Shown piece by piece: positions 12,312 to 23,260 of a stretch of DNA of 64,000 nucleotides. The position numbers and the translations under genes were made by a program. How positions within the stretch are numbered: the stretch's first letter is position 1; each line of letters opens with the position of its first letter. Source of the DNA: Sabethes cyaneus (lineage: Eukaryota; Arthropoda; Insecta; Diptera; Culicidae); assembly GCF_943734655.1 (NCBI RefSeq), contig NC_071354.1, positions 192,298,911 through 192,362,910 on the forward strand, written 5' to 3'. Below the pieces are notes generated by a model. That model saw only the letters and a list, made by a program, of their open reading frames with translations. It did not search any database and had not been told where the DNA came from.

Positions 12312-12316
12312 ATTTA

Positions 12317-12985
12317 TGGTTAGAGTATAGTTCCAATTAATGCGGGAAGGTTCTGTACACTTTCCATGGATGCATAGTTGATGTAAAAACCAATTTCACC
12401 AAAATCTATTTTTTCGTTGCAACACATGCTTTACTATATGATACACAAAATACACATAAAAATAAACATGTTTTGTTTGAAAAGATCGCAGCAATAATGG
12501 AAAAACCATTTGACGTAAGTGCCACTTCTATGCAATAATGACGTCTCTCCCTACAGTTTGCAATCCATACAAAGAAACATCCACAATTGAACAAATTTTC
12601 GGTTCTATACTGCCTGTGTATTACCTTAGAATTCGTGAAGTCATAACTATCAACAGGTTAACTCTTGAATTAGAATTCTTAATACTAACCCTTCTAAGGT
12701 ATTCATCATTTTTAGCATCCGAAAATTTGCTAAAATGGCTGTAACTTTTTTATCTTTCAATATTTTTTCACTAAGTTTGGGAATCCTCCCGTAAATATTT
12801 TCTACTTTCATAATATCTACAACTCATAGCCATATGTCACATGGTTCCGGATTTGTTCCGCTGTTTCTTGGGGGACCGCGACATAGGTTTTTTAGATAAT
12901 GTCGCTAAATATTTGAAAGTTGTTGGAAATATGCTGATTTTTTTGAATAAATCATCGACTGTGGTCACGTCAGTTACTTTGCTGT
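12317..12985. other. AT-rich flank, no gene seen
   Basis: This is AT-rich sequence between the copia element and the transposase relic. Only short open frames without recognisable motifs are present. Confidence 0.5.
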
Positions 12986-12987
12986 AG

Positions 12988-13985
12988 TTACAAGCCGTGT
13001 GAGCGCCTTGTGGTTCCGGGAGGATACTGGGAATCCGGAACCGTTTCCGAGGGGATACTGAAATGTTTGTTTAATGGAACCGGTTTCGGATTCCCAGTGT
13101 CATCCCATACAGTAACAGTATCTGGCTGCAGTTTCTTTTGTACGAAAACCCACTTTTTCTTTATGTCTTCCTCAGATTTGACATCCTTGGGATGCTTCCG
13201 CAGTGCCTTCTTCATAATAGCCCAGTATTTTTCGATGGATCTTAGGTCCGTTGCGTTGGGGGGTTCATGTCCTTGCGCACGAAAGCGACTCTGTTGGCTT
13301 AGTATCACTCCAGGACATTGAATAGTGGCTCGAAGCTAGATCCGGCCAGAAGATCATCGGGCCCTCGTGTTGCTACGACAGAGGAAGCAGACGTTTCTGT
13401 AGACACTCCTTGAGATAGATCTGTCCGTTTATAGTCCCGGTAGTCAAGAGCGGCGCACTCCGTTTGCCACATGAGCAGATTGCTTTTCAAATCATGTATT
13501 TCTTGGAAGCTGCCGGAAGTCGCCTTGAAGTAAGTTTCATCATCCATGATGAGACAATGAGGCTTCGTCAGCATCTGGATGCACAGTTTCCAGGCGCGTG
13601 TCTTTCCCACCGTATTTTGCCGTTCGTCACGATTTGAAGCTTTCTGCACTTTGTATGTATGCAGTCCCTCCCGATCCTTGGCTCTCTGAACGAAAGACTT
13701 GGACAGATTTAACTTTTTGACCACATTGGGATTGCGTTTAAACGGTTTCACGATACGCTTGTAATCCTAATCACTTATAGAACATCCATTCTGACCGCAT
13801 TTCTCCTTCCGTTCGATGCTCAGAGTTTCGTAGTAACGTTTAATCACAAAACTCACCGTTGACTACACGATTCAGAGTTGTTTTCCGATGTCCCGATGAG
13901 AGAGTTAAGGATTTTCCCGATGCTTGCGCGAAATCGTATCGCGACATTTCTTTTCGGGTGACACCATTCTTTCCAATTTTCGCAC
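12988..13985 (-). pseudogene. ITmD37E-like transposase relic
   Basis: A broken IS630-Tc1-mariner transposase on the minus strand. The N-terminal part (about 13985-13750) reads as a helix-turn-helix region with several stops. The middle carries a catalytic-Asp block (PHCLIMDDETYFK, about 13565-13525). The C-terminal part (about 13300-12990) carries the last catalytic region (EPPNATDLRSIEKYWAIMKK), where the acidic residue of the mosquito DD37E group is expected. A frameshift or deletion near 13305 separates the second and third blocks. The assignment to the mosquito ITmD37E group rests on the DDETY and RSIEKYW wording. I could not find terminal inverted repeats. Confidence 0.7.
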
Positions 13986-14620
13986 ACGGTTGACATCGAT
14001 AAAAATATCAGTGTAAACAACACACTCTAAACTACGACTACCCAAATTTTCAAGAGAAAATACCCAATGGGTAATTTCCTACAACGTTTTTTCCGTGATG
14101 CAATTTGATATGGGACACCTTTTATTTCAAAAGATCTAAATAACGGTCGCAGTGGTACAAGGCTTCTACGAAAAATAGCCATTAAAAAGTTGGTACAGAC
14201 GTTGTACGTGATCTTATTAGTAGTGTTATCTTCCTCTATTCATGCATTTGAATATGGTACCTAAGTAGCACACTTTATAGATCCATTTAGTTGAAGCAAC
14301 CGGATTACGACTAAAATTAGTCATAATTCGATTACCACAGCTATTTTGTAACAATCGTGCTAGTAGGGTATTGAATAAAACAAACATGTTTTGTTTTAAT
14401 TATTGAAAGCTTGACCATACTCAGTTGAATGGCTGAATTTTGTCGAATCTTTTCTTGTGATGCATGTGATGTGATGTGATGTGATGCACATCCTTAATTT
14501 AAGCTCTTTGTTCATGCGATTCGTATTACACCTTGTAATTTGATTTCCAAATTTACTTGAATTTATTTAACTCAGTATTGAAAATCAGAACATTATTCAA
14601 ATATTTGAGTCGTTCCAAAT

Positions 14621-14969
14621 TATAGTGGTCTATTGACCATTCAGTAGATTTTATAGCGACGCAAGTGTACAAAAAACTCTATAAAAAATCTATTCAATTA
14701 TTTTCAATATTTTAATATTGTTTGAATATTGTTCTACAATTGATGAATGGGCGCTAGGGGAAAGTAATGAAAAGTTTTTGAATGGAGGGCTACCCAACGA
14801 GACGTTGGTAGTAATTTAGTAGTGCTAGTTTAATAAACACGTCAAAAATGATGGGTGTTTCACAACCGGAACCGTTTCACAACAGAGGACAATCCCCGAC
14901 ATCTATACAAAAAGAAACGTTCTACACAAAAATCTCATTTTTGAATAAAATGGTCAATAGACCACTATA
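14621..14969. mobile_element. MITE with 21-bp inverted ends
   Basis: TATAGTGGTCTATTGACCAT at 14621 is matched by its exact reverse complement ending at 14969 (21 bp perfect). TA lies at both outer edges, so a TA target duplication is possible and would fit a Tc1/mariner-type MITE. The interior holds a fragment (about 14730-14775) resembling the tail of the SINE at 31.0-31.2 kb. The right half of this element was copied as part of the 190-bp duplication made by the LINE insertion. Confidence 0.6.
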
Positions 14970-15007
14970 ACGGCTCATTTAATGACATGACAAGTAAAAG
15001 TGAGTAA
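14818..15007. repeat. 190-bp direct repeat, left copy
   Basis: Bases 14818-15007 are identical over all 190 positions to 19617-19806. The two copies exactly bracket the I-group LINE. The simplest reading is an unusually long target-site duplication. The repeated segment is the right part of the MITE at 14621-14969 plus 38 bp of flank. Confidence 0.9.
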
Positions 15008-15283
15008 TCAGGTATCAGGTATCAGCATCTTTGGCTCGAGAAGCACGTTCCTCACAATCATGTGGAAGATTTGTGCCTTGCCCATCTTGCCCGTGTCATC
15101 ATTTACCTGATGAGGACGGGAAGGAAAACAGGAGGAATAGGAAGGGGTGGATGAGGAATTTGGACAAACACAAACATATATATACCGAGAGATTTTTGTA
15201 CCCCCGAGGGGATACTGCAATCCTTGGTAGTTAACTTATCAAAAGTACACCCCCTGGGGGGTATACTCATGATAAATAAGAGC

Positions 15284-18200
15284 TTATAGCTCAATACCGC
15301 TTTCGGTAAGGAACATCAAAATGTCTCGTAATTTTAGTTTCCTAAAATCCGATTCATTTAAGACGTAGGATCCAAAGATCCTATGACGCAATTGTGCTAC
15401 TGCAGGACAGTTGCAAATTACGTGATATGGTGTACCGTAGTCGGATTCACATAAATTACAATGAAACGATTCAGCTCGCTGAATCGTAGCCATATGATAA
15501 TTTAGTCTGCAGTGACCAGTCAGTGATCTGACAAGAATACTGCAATTTACCTTTGAGTGTTGCAAAAGAAATTTCGCAACCTTCTCACAAGGCTTAACAA
15601 TGAAACTTTTCGTTTGACGACAAGTTTCAAGATTTTCCCAATAACGTACATGTTCAGATGAAAACCAAGATCGAATCTTTTGTTTTATCCAACATGCCGC
15701 AATTGGTAAAGCAGGTTCCGGTCCGAAAACCGACTTTTCTGCTCCAGATCTTGCTAGTTCATCAGCCCATTCATTTCCGGTTATACCAGAATGGCCAGGA
15801 ACCCAAACCAGATGAACGGCATTTAGAATGCTTAGTTCTTCTAATTGGGTGTAGCAGGCGATGACTGTTTTAGATTTAGAATTAGCCGCACAAAGGGCTT
15901 TTATAGCGGCTTGACTGTCAGAACAGAAGTAGATAATCTTGCCTATCAGTTCTTTCTGAAGTGCTAACTGAGCTCCGCACATAATTGCAAAGATTTCAGC
16001 TTGAAAAACGGTGCAGTAACTACCCAACGAATAGGATTCCTCCAACTCTAGCTCACGGCAGTAAACACCAGCACCCGCGCGACCTTCGTACAAGGAACCA
16101 TCGGTATAACAAACCACATAGTCGGAGATTTTCCTTTCCATGTAGCCTGACATCCAATCCTCTCTAGGAGGAAAGTCACTTGAGAAAGTCCTATACGGGA
16201 AAGTACGCATGAGCGTTACATCGCTAGGAGCAAGGGCAAACTTGTCCTCAGCAACAATTTGCGACCACAATCGAGTATGACCAGTGGAACCGTCCACAGA
16301 CTGCCAAAGGCCAATCGCGTGTAGTCGATAAGCACATATTAGTGCCTCTTGCTTCAGGTGGAAGTGTAGAGGTTTAATATTGAAAATAGCTTCTAGGGCG
16401 GCAGTAGGAGTTGTAGTAAATGCACCAGACATTGCCATTAAACACATCCTTTGAAGATGGTTTAGCTTTGTCTGGACAGTCACAACTTCCCCTCTCTGCC
16501 ACCATACAAGACAACCATACGCCAGTATTGGTCTGACAACGACCGTGTATAACCAGTGTATGTATTTGGGTTTAAGCCCCCAAGAGTTGCCAATTGCTCG
16601 TCTACATTGCCCAAAGGCCATGCACGCTTTTTTAATTCGGAAATCAATATTTGTGGACCAGTCAAGCTTGGAGTTGAGGATCAACCCCACGTACTTCACT
16701 TCGTTCACAACATCAACATCCGAATCGTAAAAGCGCAGAGCGCGAGCTCCATTGGTATTTCTACGTCTTGAAAATAAGACGATAGATGTTTTGCTCGGAT
16801 TTACCGAAAGTGCAGTTTCTCGGCACCACGTTTCTACGACACGTAGTGCCTGCTGCATTAAGTCAAATAATGTGCTTATGCACTTTCCAACTACTAGGAT
16901 GAGATAGTCATCCGCAAAACCATATGACGGATAGCCTAGACCATTGAGTTTCCTCAATAGGCCGTCCGCCACAAGGTTCCATAAAAGAGGCGAGAGAACG
17001 CCACCTTGTGGACATCCACAAACACTTTGCTTCCAAATGCTTGCTTGCCGTAAGGACGAAAAAAGCAATCGGTTACTAAGCATTTGTTCTATCCACTTTA
17101 TGATTATTGAAGGCACATTATGATAACGAGCAGCCTCCAAAATGGAAGCGAAAGATACGTTATCAAACGCGCCTTCAATATCCAAAAAAGTTCCTAAGCA
17201 AGATTCCTTTTGTGAAAAAGCAACCTCAATTTTATCCACCACATCATGTAATAAAGTGGTTGTAGACTTGCCACTTTGATAAGCATGCTGTGCTGAATGA
17301 AGAGGAACTTCTACTAAGCTTGTTTCGCGGATGTGGTGATCAACAATCCGCTCAAGTGATTTAAGCAAGAAAGACGTTAGACTGATTGGTCTAAAACTTT
17401 TTGCTTGCTCGTATGTCGCGCGTCCACCTTTAGGAATAAACTTGATGGTTATTTCACGCCATTGAGTTGGGATGTACCCAATAGCAATACTACACACAAA
17501 CATCCTTCTCAGAATGTGTTTGAAGTACTTGAATCCTTTTTGCAGTAGAATAGGGTATATTCCATCTGTTCCAGGAGATTTGGATGGAGAGAAGCTGTTC
17601 ACGGCCCACTCAATCGCTTCAGTTGTGACAAGTCTCCGAGCAAAAGCCCATGAGTCTAAGCCACCTAAAACGATTTCTGGATCGTTTCGAACTTCAGGTT
17701 CCACACAGCCCGGAAAGTGACTATAAAAGAGACATTCCAGGATTTCATTGTCATTCGAACAGTATTCACCGTTCGAACTTCGAATGTTATTAACCTGATA
17801 ATCTTTCGATTTTGACAGTATTTTATTAAGTCGACTTGCCTCGCCGAAACTGGAAACGTTGCTACAGAACCTGTGCCAGCTCGTGCGTGCTGAAGATCGT
17901 AGAGCCTTTGCATAGGCTTTCCGGGCCTGCTTGAAAGGCTCCACGCCATCCCTCCGACGTCTATTCCAGGCTCTCCTGCATCGTTTCTTTAGTTCCGCGA
18001 GATGAGAGTTCCACCACGGTGTTCCTCTAGTCGTTTTAATAGTTTTTAGCGGGCAAGCTACTTCAAAAGCTTCCGCAATAAAAGATGTTGTGACATCTAC
18101 AGCCACATCCAAGTCGATCGATGACTCAATCGTCGGTTCGAATCCTTGAAATTTCGTCGCCAGTTCCTCCTCAAAGAGTTCCCAGTCAGAAAATCTCGGA

Positions 18201-18985
18201 TTGCGAAATGTTGCAGCGTTCAAGGAGACACCCAAATGATCAAAATATATAAAGCAATGATCAGATATTGGTGTCTCATTTGAAACATGCCATTGTGCCA
18301 ACTCATGACTGATCCTGTTAGAGCAGAGTGTTATATCTAACACTTCCTCTCTACCAGCTCGTATGAAAGTTGGACAATTGCCAATGTTGAGTATTCCAAG
18401 GTTGGTACTACTCAAATATTCCATCAAATCAGAGCCTCTCAGATTGATATCCGAGCTGCCCCAAATGATGTGATGGGCATTGGCATCACTGCCTACAATG
18501 AGCGGAAGCCCATTAGATTGGCAGTATCTCACCACATTTCTGAAATCGTCGCTGGGAGACGGTTCATCGTGTGGTAAGTATGCAGAACAGTAGACATAGC
18601 GCCTATGGACATCATCCACGACGAGTTCTACTGTGACTGCACAAATATCTCGAGTAGTCAACTCAGAGATAAGGCATGCACTTATTGACCTATGCAACAA
18701 TATGCATGCCCTGGGCATGAAACGAGGATTTGTCATACCAGTTTTGCTGAAAACAGCAAAGTTCTGGTTTCCAATATCCGTCGAATGAAAGTACCCCTTG
18801 CGAAAATATGGCTCCTGAACCAATGCGATGGTGACAGAGCCATTAAAAAGTTTTTCGCATAAATACAAATTTGCTGCCCGTTTGTGTTGAAGATTTATTT
18901 GTGCGACTCTAACTATTTGACTAGCGCAGTGTATGCACAAACAATCTCCAACACAGATCAGACAGCAAATTGTAAGCGAAGCCAA
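15284..18985 (-). CDS. LINE ORF2: EN-RT-RNase H (1233 codons)
   Basis: The replicase of the element: it nicks target DNA and reverse-transcribes the RNA at the nick. Visible in order: apurinic-type endonuclease with N31 (QIN), catalytic E58 (QEPYF) and the SDH block with H243; reverse transcriptase with motif A Asp D602 (FLDIEGAFD), motif B CPQGGVLSP, and FADD at 690-693; RNase H with D962 (YTDGS), a Glu in QAEIF, an Asp in CSDSQAA and the WVPGHSG block; and a C-terminal CX2CX8HX4C zinc motif. The frame opens at TTG right after TAA (18986-18988). The first ATG codes residue 84, beyond E58, so an ATG start would destroy the endonuclease. Translation therefore probably enters from an upstream frame, or the true start is missing. 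No internal stops occur. Confidence 0.93.
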   Translation of the reverse strand: MASLTICCLICVGDCLCIHCASQIVRVAQINLQHKRAANLYLCEKLFNGSVTIALVQEPYFRKGYFHSTDIGNQNFAVFSKTGMTNPRFMPRACILLHRSISACLISELTTRDICAVTVELVVDDVHRRYVYCSAYLPHDEPSPSDDFRNVVRYCQSNGLPLIVGSDANAHHIIWGSSDINLRGSDLMEYLSSTNLGILNIGNCPTFIRAGREEVLDITLCSNRISHELAQWHVSNETPISDHCFIYFDHLGVSLNAATFRNPRFSDWELFEEELATKFQGFEPTIESSIDLDVAVDVTTSFIAEAFEVACPLKTIKTTRGTPWWNSHLAELKKRCRRAWNRRRRDGVEPFKQARKAYAKALRSSARTSWHRFCSNVSSFGEASRLNKILSKSKDYQVNNIRSSNGEYCSNDNEILECLFYSHFPGCVEPEVRNDPEIVLGGLDSWAFARRLVTTEAIEWAVNSFSPSKSPGTDGIYPILLQKGFKYFKHILRRMFVCSIAIGYIPTQWREITIKFIPKGGRATYEQAKSFRPISLTSFLLKSLERIVDHHIRETSLVEVPLHSAQHAYQSGKSTTTLLHDVVDKIEVAFSQKESCLGTFLDIEGAFDNVSFASILEAARYHNVPSIIIKWIEQMLSNRLLFSSLRQASIWKQSVCGCPQGGVLSPLLWNLVADGLLRKLNGLGYPSYGFADDYLILVVGKCISTLFDLMQQALRVVETWCRETALSVNPSKTSIVLFSRRRNTNGARALRFYDSDVDVVNEVKYVGLILNSKLDWSTNIDFRIKKACMAFGQCRRAIGNSWGLKPKYIHWLYTVVVRPILAYGCLVWWQRGEVVTVQTKLNHLQRMCLMAMSGAFTTTPTAALEAIFNIKPLHFHLKQEALICAYRLHAIGLWQSVDGSTGHTRLWSQIVAEDKFALAPSDVTLMRTFPYRTFSSDFPPREDWMSGYMERKISDYVVCYTDGSLYEGRAGAGVYCRELELEESYSLGSYCTVFQAEIFAIMCGAQLALQKELIGKIIYFCSDSQAAIKALCAANSKSKTVIACYTQLEELSILNAVHLVWVPGHSGITGNEWADELARSGAEKSVFGPEPALPIAACWIKQKIRSWFSSEHVRYWENLETCRQTKSFIVKPCEKVAKFLLQHSKVNCSILVRSLTGHCRLNYHMATIQRAESFHCNLCESDYGTPYHVICNCPAVAQLRHRIFGSYVLNESDFRKLKLRDILMFLTESGIEL

Positions 18986-19170
18986 TTAAGTTGGCCAGAA
19001 CGCACTTGGCGTAAAACCCATAAGGGAAATTGGGCAGGACTACTATGCTGTTCCCACGAAACGCAAGGGACAACAAAGATCGACCTTACCAGAGCCCCGC
19101 ATGGCACAGTAGGGGCAAGATGCCCAAAGCACTCCGTTCGCGACTGGCATGTTTTCACCCCTCCAGCCAT
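18958..19170 (-). pseudogene. Possible ORF1 C-terminal remnant
   Basis: A short minus-strand frame opens with a true ATG at 19170 and ends at a TGA at 18958-18960, about 28 bp inside ORF2 in another frame. It contains spaced Cys/His residues (TCQSRTECFGHLAPTVPCGA, later SWEQHSSPAQ) that resemble the Gag zinc-knuckle region of I- and R1-type LINEs, but with several ligands lost or shifted. If so, it is the end of ORF1 overlapping ORF2, as in two-ORF LINEs. It could also be chance. I give it low weight. Confidence 0.3.
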
Positions 19171-19616
19171 TCAGTCATCGGCACGGAGGTAGACCTTGAC
19201 TTAGGGGCACCTAATTTGCCGACTCCCGGCAAGATCAGGTCCCGTGGCTCAATTTTTGCCCAAACGTACAATTCGGCACCAACCGCCAAAGGGCGTAAGT
19301 GCAGATTGTGTAAAACAGACCGATTAAGAGTCTCTCTCTCTGTGCTAAGCCAGCTGAGAAAATAACTCTCTCCCGGTGTGCTCACATCCCGCAGCCGCGC
19401 CCTCCGAAAATCCTGCGCCGAACTGCATGATTAGGTAGCCGGAAACCACACGGCGAGTGTTCCACCTTCTCTGTCTGCATACGACAACCAAAGTTGCGTA
19501 CCACCAGGTGCGCAACTTTGGCTACCGTACCCCAGCCGGCACCTCGTGGAGGTAGAGATAGGAGTTAGAAAACAGAGGTGATATATTTGCACATGTTCAC
19601 TCATTTGCCAGCCAAA

Positions 19617-19806
19617 AGTAGTGCTAGTTTAATAAACACGTCAAAAATGATGGGTGTTTCACAACCGGAACCGTTTCACAACAGAGGACAATCCCCGACA
19701 TCTATACAAAAAGAAACGTTCTACACAAAAATCTCATTTTTGAATAAAATGGTCAATAGACCACTATAACGGCTCATTTAATGACATGACAAGTAAAAGT
19801 GAGTAA
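19617..19806. repeat. 190-bp direct repeat, right copy
   Basis: Identical to 14818-15007. It marks the 5' boundary of the I-group LINE and is followed by the original flank. Confidence 0.9.
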
Positions 19807-20830
19807 ACATCACATTAAGAAAGAATTGAATCCGCACTTAAGCAAATACACGACCAACCGATAGAATTCAAACATGATGACAAGGTGTCAAAAATCAATC
19901 CATCAATTTTATAAGCTGCTCCTGTCAACCGGACACTATCTTTCACGAGAAAATCTGTGCCTAACAAATGAAACAGCTCAACAATGAATTAAATTTCAAT
20001 AAGAACATAAGCATGGAATGTGACCTTCGATTTCCGCCAGCATCTTTTTTCTGTCCTGCATTCGGCGTTCGACTTTAGACACTTTAGCGTCCCGTTGTCG
20101 CTTACACCGTTATCAAAAGCAAGTCACGAATCAGCTGGGTGACAAGCAGACTGCGCCATATTCTAAATACACATCAATCAGCAACGCTGACATCGCAATC
20201 ACGTCGCCGTCGTCGTCGTCGGCCAGCAAAGGACGCCGACTGAAATGACCTAAAAAAAGGAAACAATAAATTAGCATCAGGCCCTGTGATTATTTGCCAC
20301 AATCAGCCATCAATCTAAATCGATTATCGAAAGTCCTAATCAACAGTTAACCGTTCGCGAGCGCTGCGAGTCTCTTGAGTGCCAAACAACTGAAGGATAC
20401 AAACGTCGTCGCAGCCGCTTCAACTTGGTAGTAGGTACCTACCACCATTCACTTATTATCATTCCAGTAGAATATGCCTGGTTGTCGCTCCTTCCAAATC
20501 ATGACGACGCGCACACCAAACGACAACGATTGCTTAAGAAGTTCTCGCTCGTTTCCACCCTCGGTGCGGTGGTGCGGTGGTACCGTTCGCTGAGAACTGG
20601 GTGGACTGAGCAACTCCAACCGCCCGACCATCCCCAACCGAGTAGGCAGCAACCCCTTGTAGGCTGTTGGACTTCGACACCCCATTCAAGTGCCTAGTGG
20701 ACCAGCAGCCCTCCCAATAAAACAACCAACCCGTCGCAGCCTACTTAAGCTCTTAAGGCTCACTCGGTTTAGACAGATTCTGTTCAAGAAGTACAGAAGC
20801 GCACCTAGGAATTAACCGTGCTGGTACCTA
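19807..20830. other. Moderately GC-rich flank, no gene
   Basis: This block is less AT-rich than its surroundings and carries short CGT/GTC runs near 20205-20222. A palindromic GGTACCTACC-type sequence lies near 20433. No protein motif was recognised. It may be the intron or 5' flank of the candidate exon just to the right. Confidence 0.35.
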
Positions 20831-20831
20831 C

Positions 20832-20983
20832 CTGTTAGCTTCACTAGAGGTCCCAGAAGCTGCAAAATGTAGCACGACAATCAAAAGCAGGCTTATTAGT
20901 TCGGCCGACTCCGCCAATCCTACGTGCGGCACTGCAAACGGCTTAACCGGGTTGGTGTGACATAGATATTGCATTCCAATCAT
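20832..20983 (-). CDS. Candidate signal-peptide exon (minus strand)
   Basis: An ATG at 20983 opens 50 codons plus two bases, ending at a good splice donor (ACAG|GTAGGT, exon end 20832). The frame is also open upstream of the ATG through an Arg-rich stretch. The predicted peptide has a polar start and then a strong hydrophobic run (LISLLLIVVLHFAASG), like a signal peptide or anchor. This is the shape of a first coding exon of a secreted or membrane protein. I cannot name a family. Two other in-frame choices (internal ATG at codon 4, acceptor-like TTTTCAG near 21090) remain open. No downstream exon is recognisable in the window. Confidence 0.3.
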
Positions 20984-21069
20984 TGGCGTACGTTTACTTT
21001 TTGTCCCCTCACGACAACGACGGCGATTACGACGACGACAACGACGACGACGGTTCACCTTCACAGAAC

Positions 21070-22215
21070 TAATGCATATGATTGCCTGAAAACCTGCGCC
21101 TGGTAAGCACTCAGATCATGGCAGATATGAGCAACTGTAGCTTTTCAAATATATTTCACAAATGAAATATCGCCATGGTCGATTAAAAAATTTGAATATC
21201 GTTAATGTTACAGACGAATGTGGCATAATAATGTAACAGCAATCCAGTATGAATATGCTCAAGTCCACAACATCACGTAGAAATGGGCTTTGAAAATTTG
21301 ATTATGCCATACGTTAAGGTATTAAATGGCACCACCCGCTTGGTACGCCCTTCGCCAAATCTGCAGGTACCTAGGTGCAACAGGAAATGGAGCCCGTGAA
21401 AGCCGGCTTCGATTAATGGCGCGGTAAATGCATTGTGAAATCCTCTTAGTATCCTTCATCGGCAGCATCCCGGCAGCATCATCCCGAGTGGCATTGACCT
21501 AAAAAGTGGCAACCGCTAGACCCCGAAAGTATTGGCATGCGCACTTGCCTCCTGGTTGCTGGGAACTTTTTGCGCTTTTTGTTTGTAAAATTTTCCACGC
21601 AAACAACTGTTCCGGCAAGAAGGTCCATGGTGGTGTTTTTAGTGGTGGGATTATTTGGGAGGTTGAACCAATTTGAAGTTTGGACGATGGCTGTATCGAG
21701 CAAAATATAATGTATGGGCAGTATTTTCAACTAAATTAACATTGTTTTTCATTCTTTATTAGTGCGAAATTGGTTAAATGTCAACAAAAGGTGTTAATTT
21801 GATTGCTATGCAAAAAACTTTAAAATACGAACGTAACATAAAGCAGGTTAGAACATTAACAAAAAAACTGAAAACAGTAGTTCTGTGAGTTTTTTTTCTT
21901 ATTTCTTCAAAATTATAGGTTCCAATAAATAAATAGGCTGTATGAATGCAGCATTCTGCATAATTTCACAAATTTCGGAATTTAAATTAAATAAACGTCA
22001 TAATAGGATATCGAACAGTGTCACAGAGTAGCGTAATTATACTATATTGAAATTTTATGACGAATAACTCTGCCGAGGAAAATATGGACATATGTTGAAA
22101 ACTTGCTGTTATATTCATGATTTTTTTAAGGCGGAACAAAACTTCTTTTTGCCATTTTTAAATTTGAGCAGTTCCACGAGAAAGATGTAAATGATAAAAC
22201 TAGAACTGCATGGTG
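21070..22215. other. No recognisable gene
   Basis: AT-rich sequence with only unsupported short frames and no repeat ends that I could define. Confidence 0.45.
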
Positions 22216-22220
22216 AATGA

Positions 22221-22471
22221 CCAATTCTCGGGTAATTTTTCAAATAGACCTATGTGACCTATCTTCCGCTGTTTACGGCGATACTAATGCATTTTATCAC
22301 ATCAGCTTTGCATGAATCGGTTGCCGGAGTTACTAGTTATCTAAATGTTTTGAAAATTTTCTTTTCTTTGCATTTCTGAAGCCGCATTTATTTGTGGATT
22401 CATGAAGAGGAAACGCGAAGAGAATCTCTCATTGTCACATAGGTCTATTTGAAAAATTACCCGAGAATTGG
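22221..22471. mobile_element. MITE with perfect 38-bp inverted repeats
   Basis: The left arm 22221-22258, starting CCAATTCTCGGGTAATTTTT, is matched without error by the reverse complement at 22434-22471. The 175-bp interior has no coding potential. Perfect arms suggest a young copy. The flanks (GA left, TA right) do not show a clear duplication, so the superfamily is unknown. Confidence 0.8.
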
Positions 22472-23260
22472 TAAAAACCACAATAAAAATAAAACAAAAA
22501 TAGGACTATTTATACTAAATGTTATTCACGTTTCTGATAGGAGAAAATATAAACCTTGCACAGAGCTAGGCACCATTTATATTTGAGAATCATTTTTGAA
22601 AAGGGTGTATTTATTTGATTAGATATGTATTATGTTTCAAAAGCTTGCATCAAAATCAAATGTAAATTTTTAAAATACATACGCGTAACGCGTTGTCCAA
22701 AATAAACTAATTACCCTACGTTTGTGTGCTTGTTTGCATGTTCCGCCATAACTCTAGAACGCTTTGACTCTTCTGCACCCAATTGGGCATACATATTCCT
22801 TGATATAAGGTAATCAGCACTGGGGTTGACAAAATGGGGGGTTCCGACAAGGAAGGAGGTCCAAATAAGTAGAATGAGTTGCGTTTCTCTTGCAATTAGA
22901 GTGATAGTAGTTGTACAAGTGGCTACTGGGAACGCAGGAGACAACTAGGGTACTAGGGAGGTTTATATTGTAAATATAATTTGAATACGTATTTCTTGAA
23001 TTTTCAGCGGTGGCCCTAACTATACAACATGGCCCGATTTTGACAACACATTTTGTCTTCACGGAAATGCTTAGAACGTGCATTATTTGTGTCCAAGCAT
23101 TCAGGTTGAGATTTCTAAGAAATATACCTTATTCTTAGACCTTTGCAATGATGTATGTATTTAGATTTCTGAAATTCCTTTTGAAACGGAAATTTGGGCG
23201 ATTGCCAAATCGTGGCCCAACCACGAAGACATTCCTCAAAAATATTCTAATCTCTAATTC

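Larger units (their letters stand above)
15008..19616 (-). mobile_element. I-group LINE with RNase H
   Basis: A 4.6-kb non-LTR retrotransposon on the minus strand. Its 3' end (low coordinate) finishes with a short tandem tail, two TGATACC units plus TGA, directly against the left 190-bp repeat. Its 5' end abuts the right repeat. It holds one long frame with endonuclease, RT, RNase H and a C-terminal zinc knuckle. That set is found in the RNase H-bearing clades (I, R1, LOA, Outcast, Ingi). Only about 630 bp lies upstream of the frame, with at best a broken trace of ORF1, so the copy may be 5'-truncated. Identical flanking repeats and the open frame indicate a recent insertion. The exact clade is not settled. 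Confidence 0.9.

Noticed and set aside
12988..13751. Functional DD37E transposase
   Set aside because: Stops in the N-terminal part and a frameshift near 13305 show it is inactive.
14818..19806. 190-bp repeats read as LTRs of one element
   Set aside because: The internal element is a non-LTR type with its own 3' tail. The repeat does not start TG or end CA, and it contains half of a pre-existing MITE.
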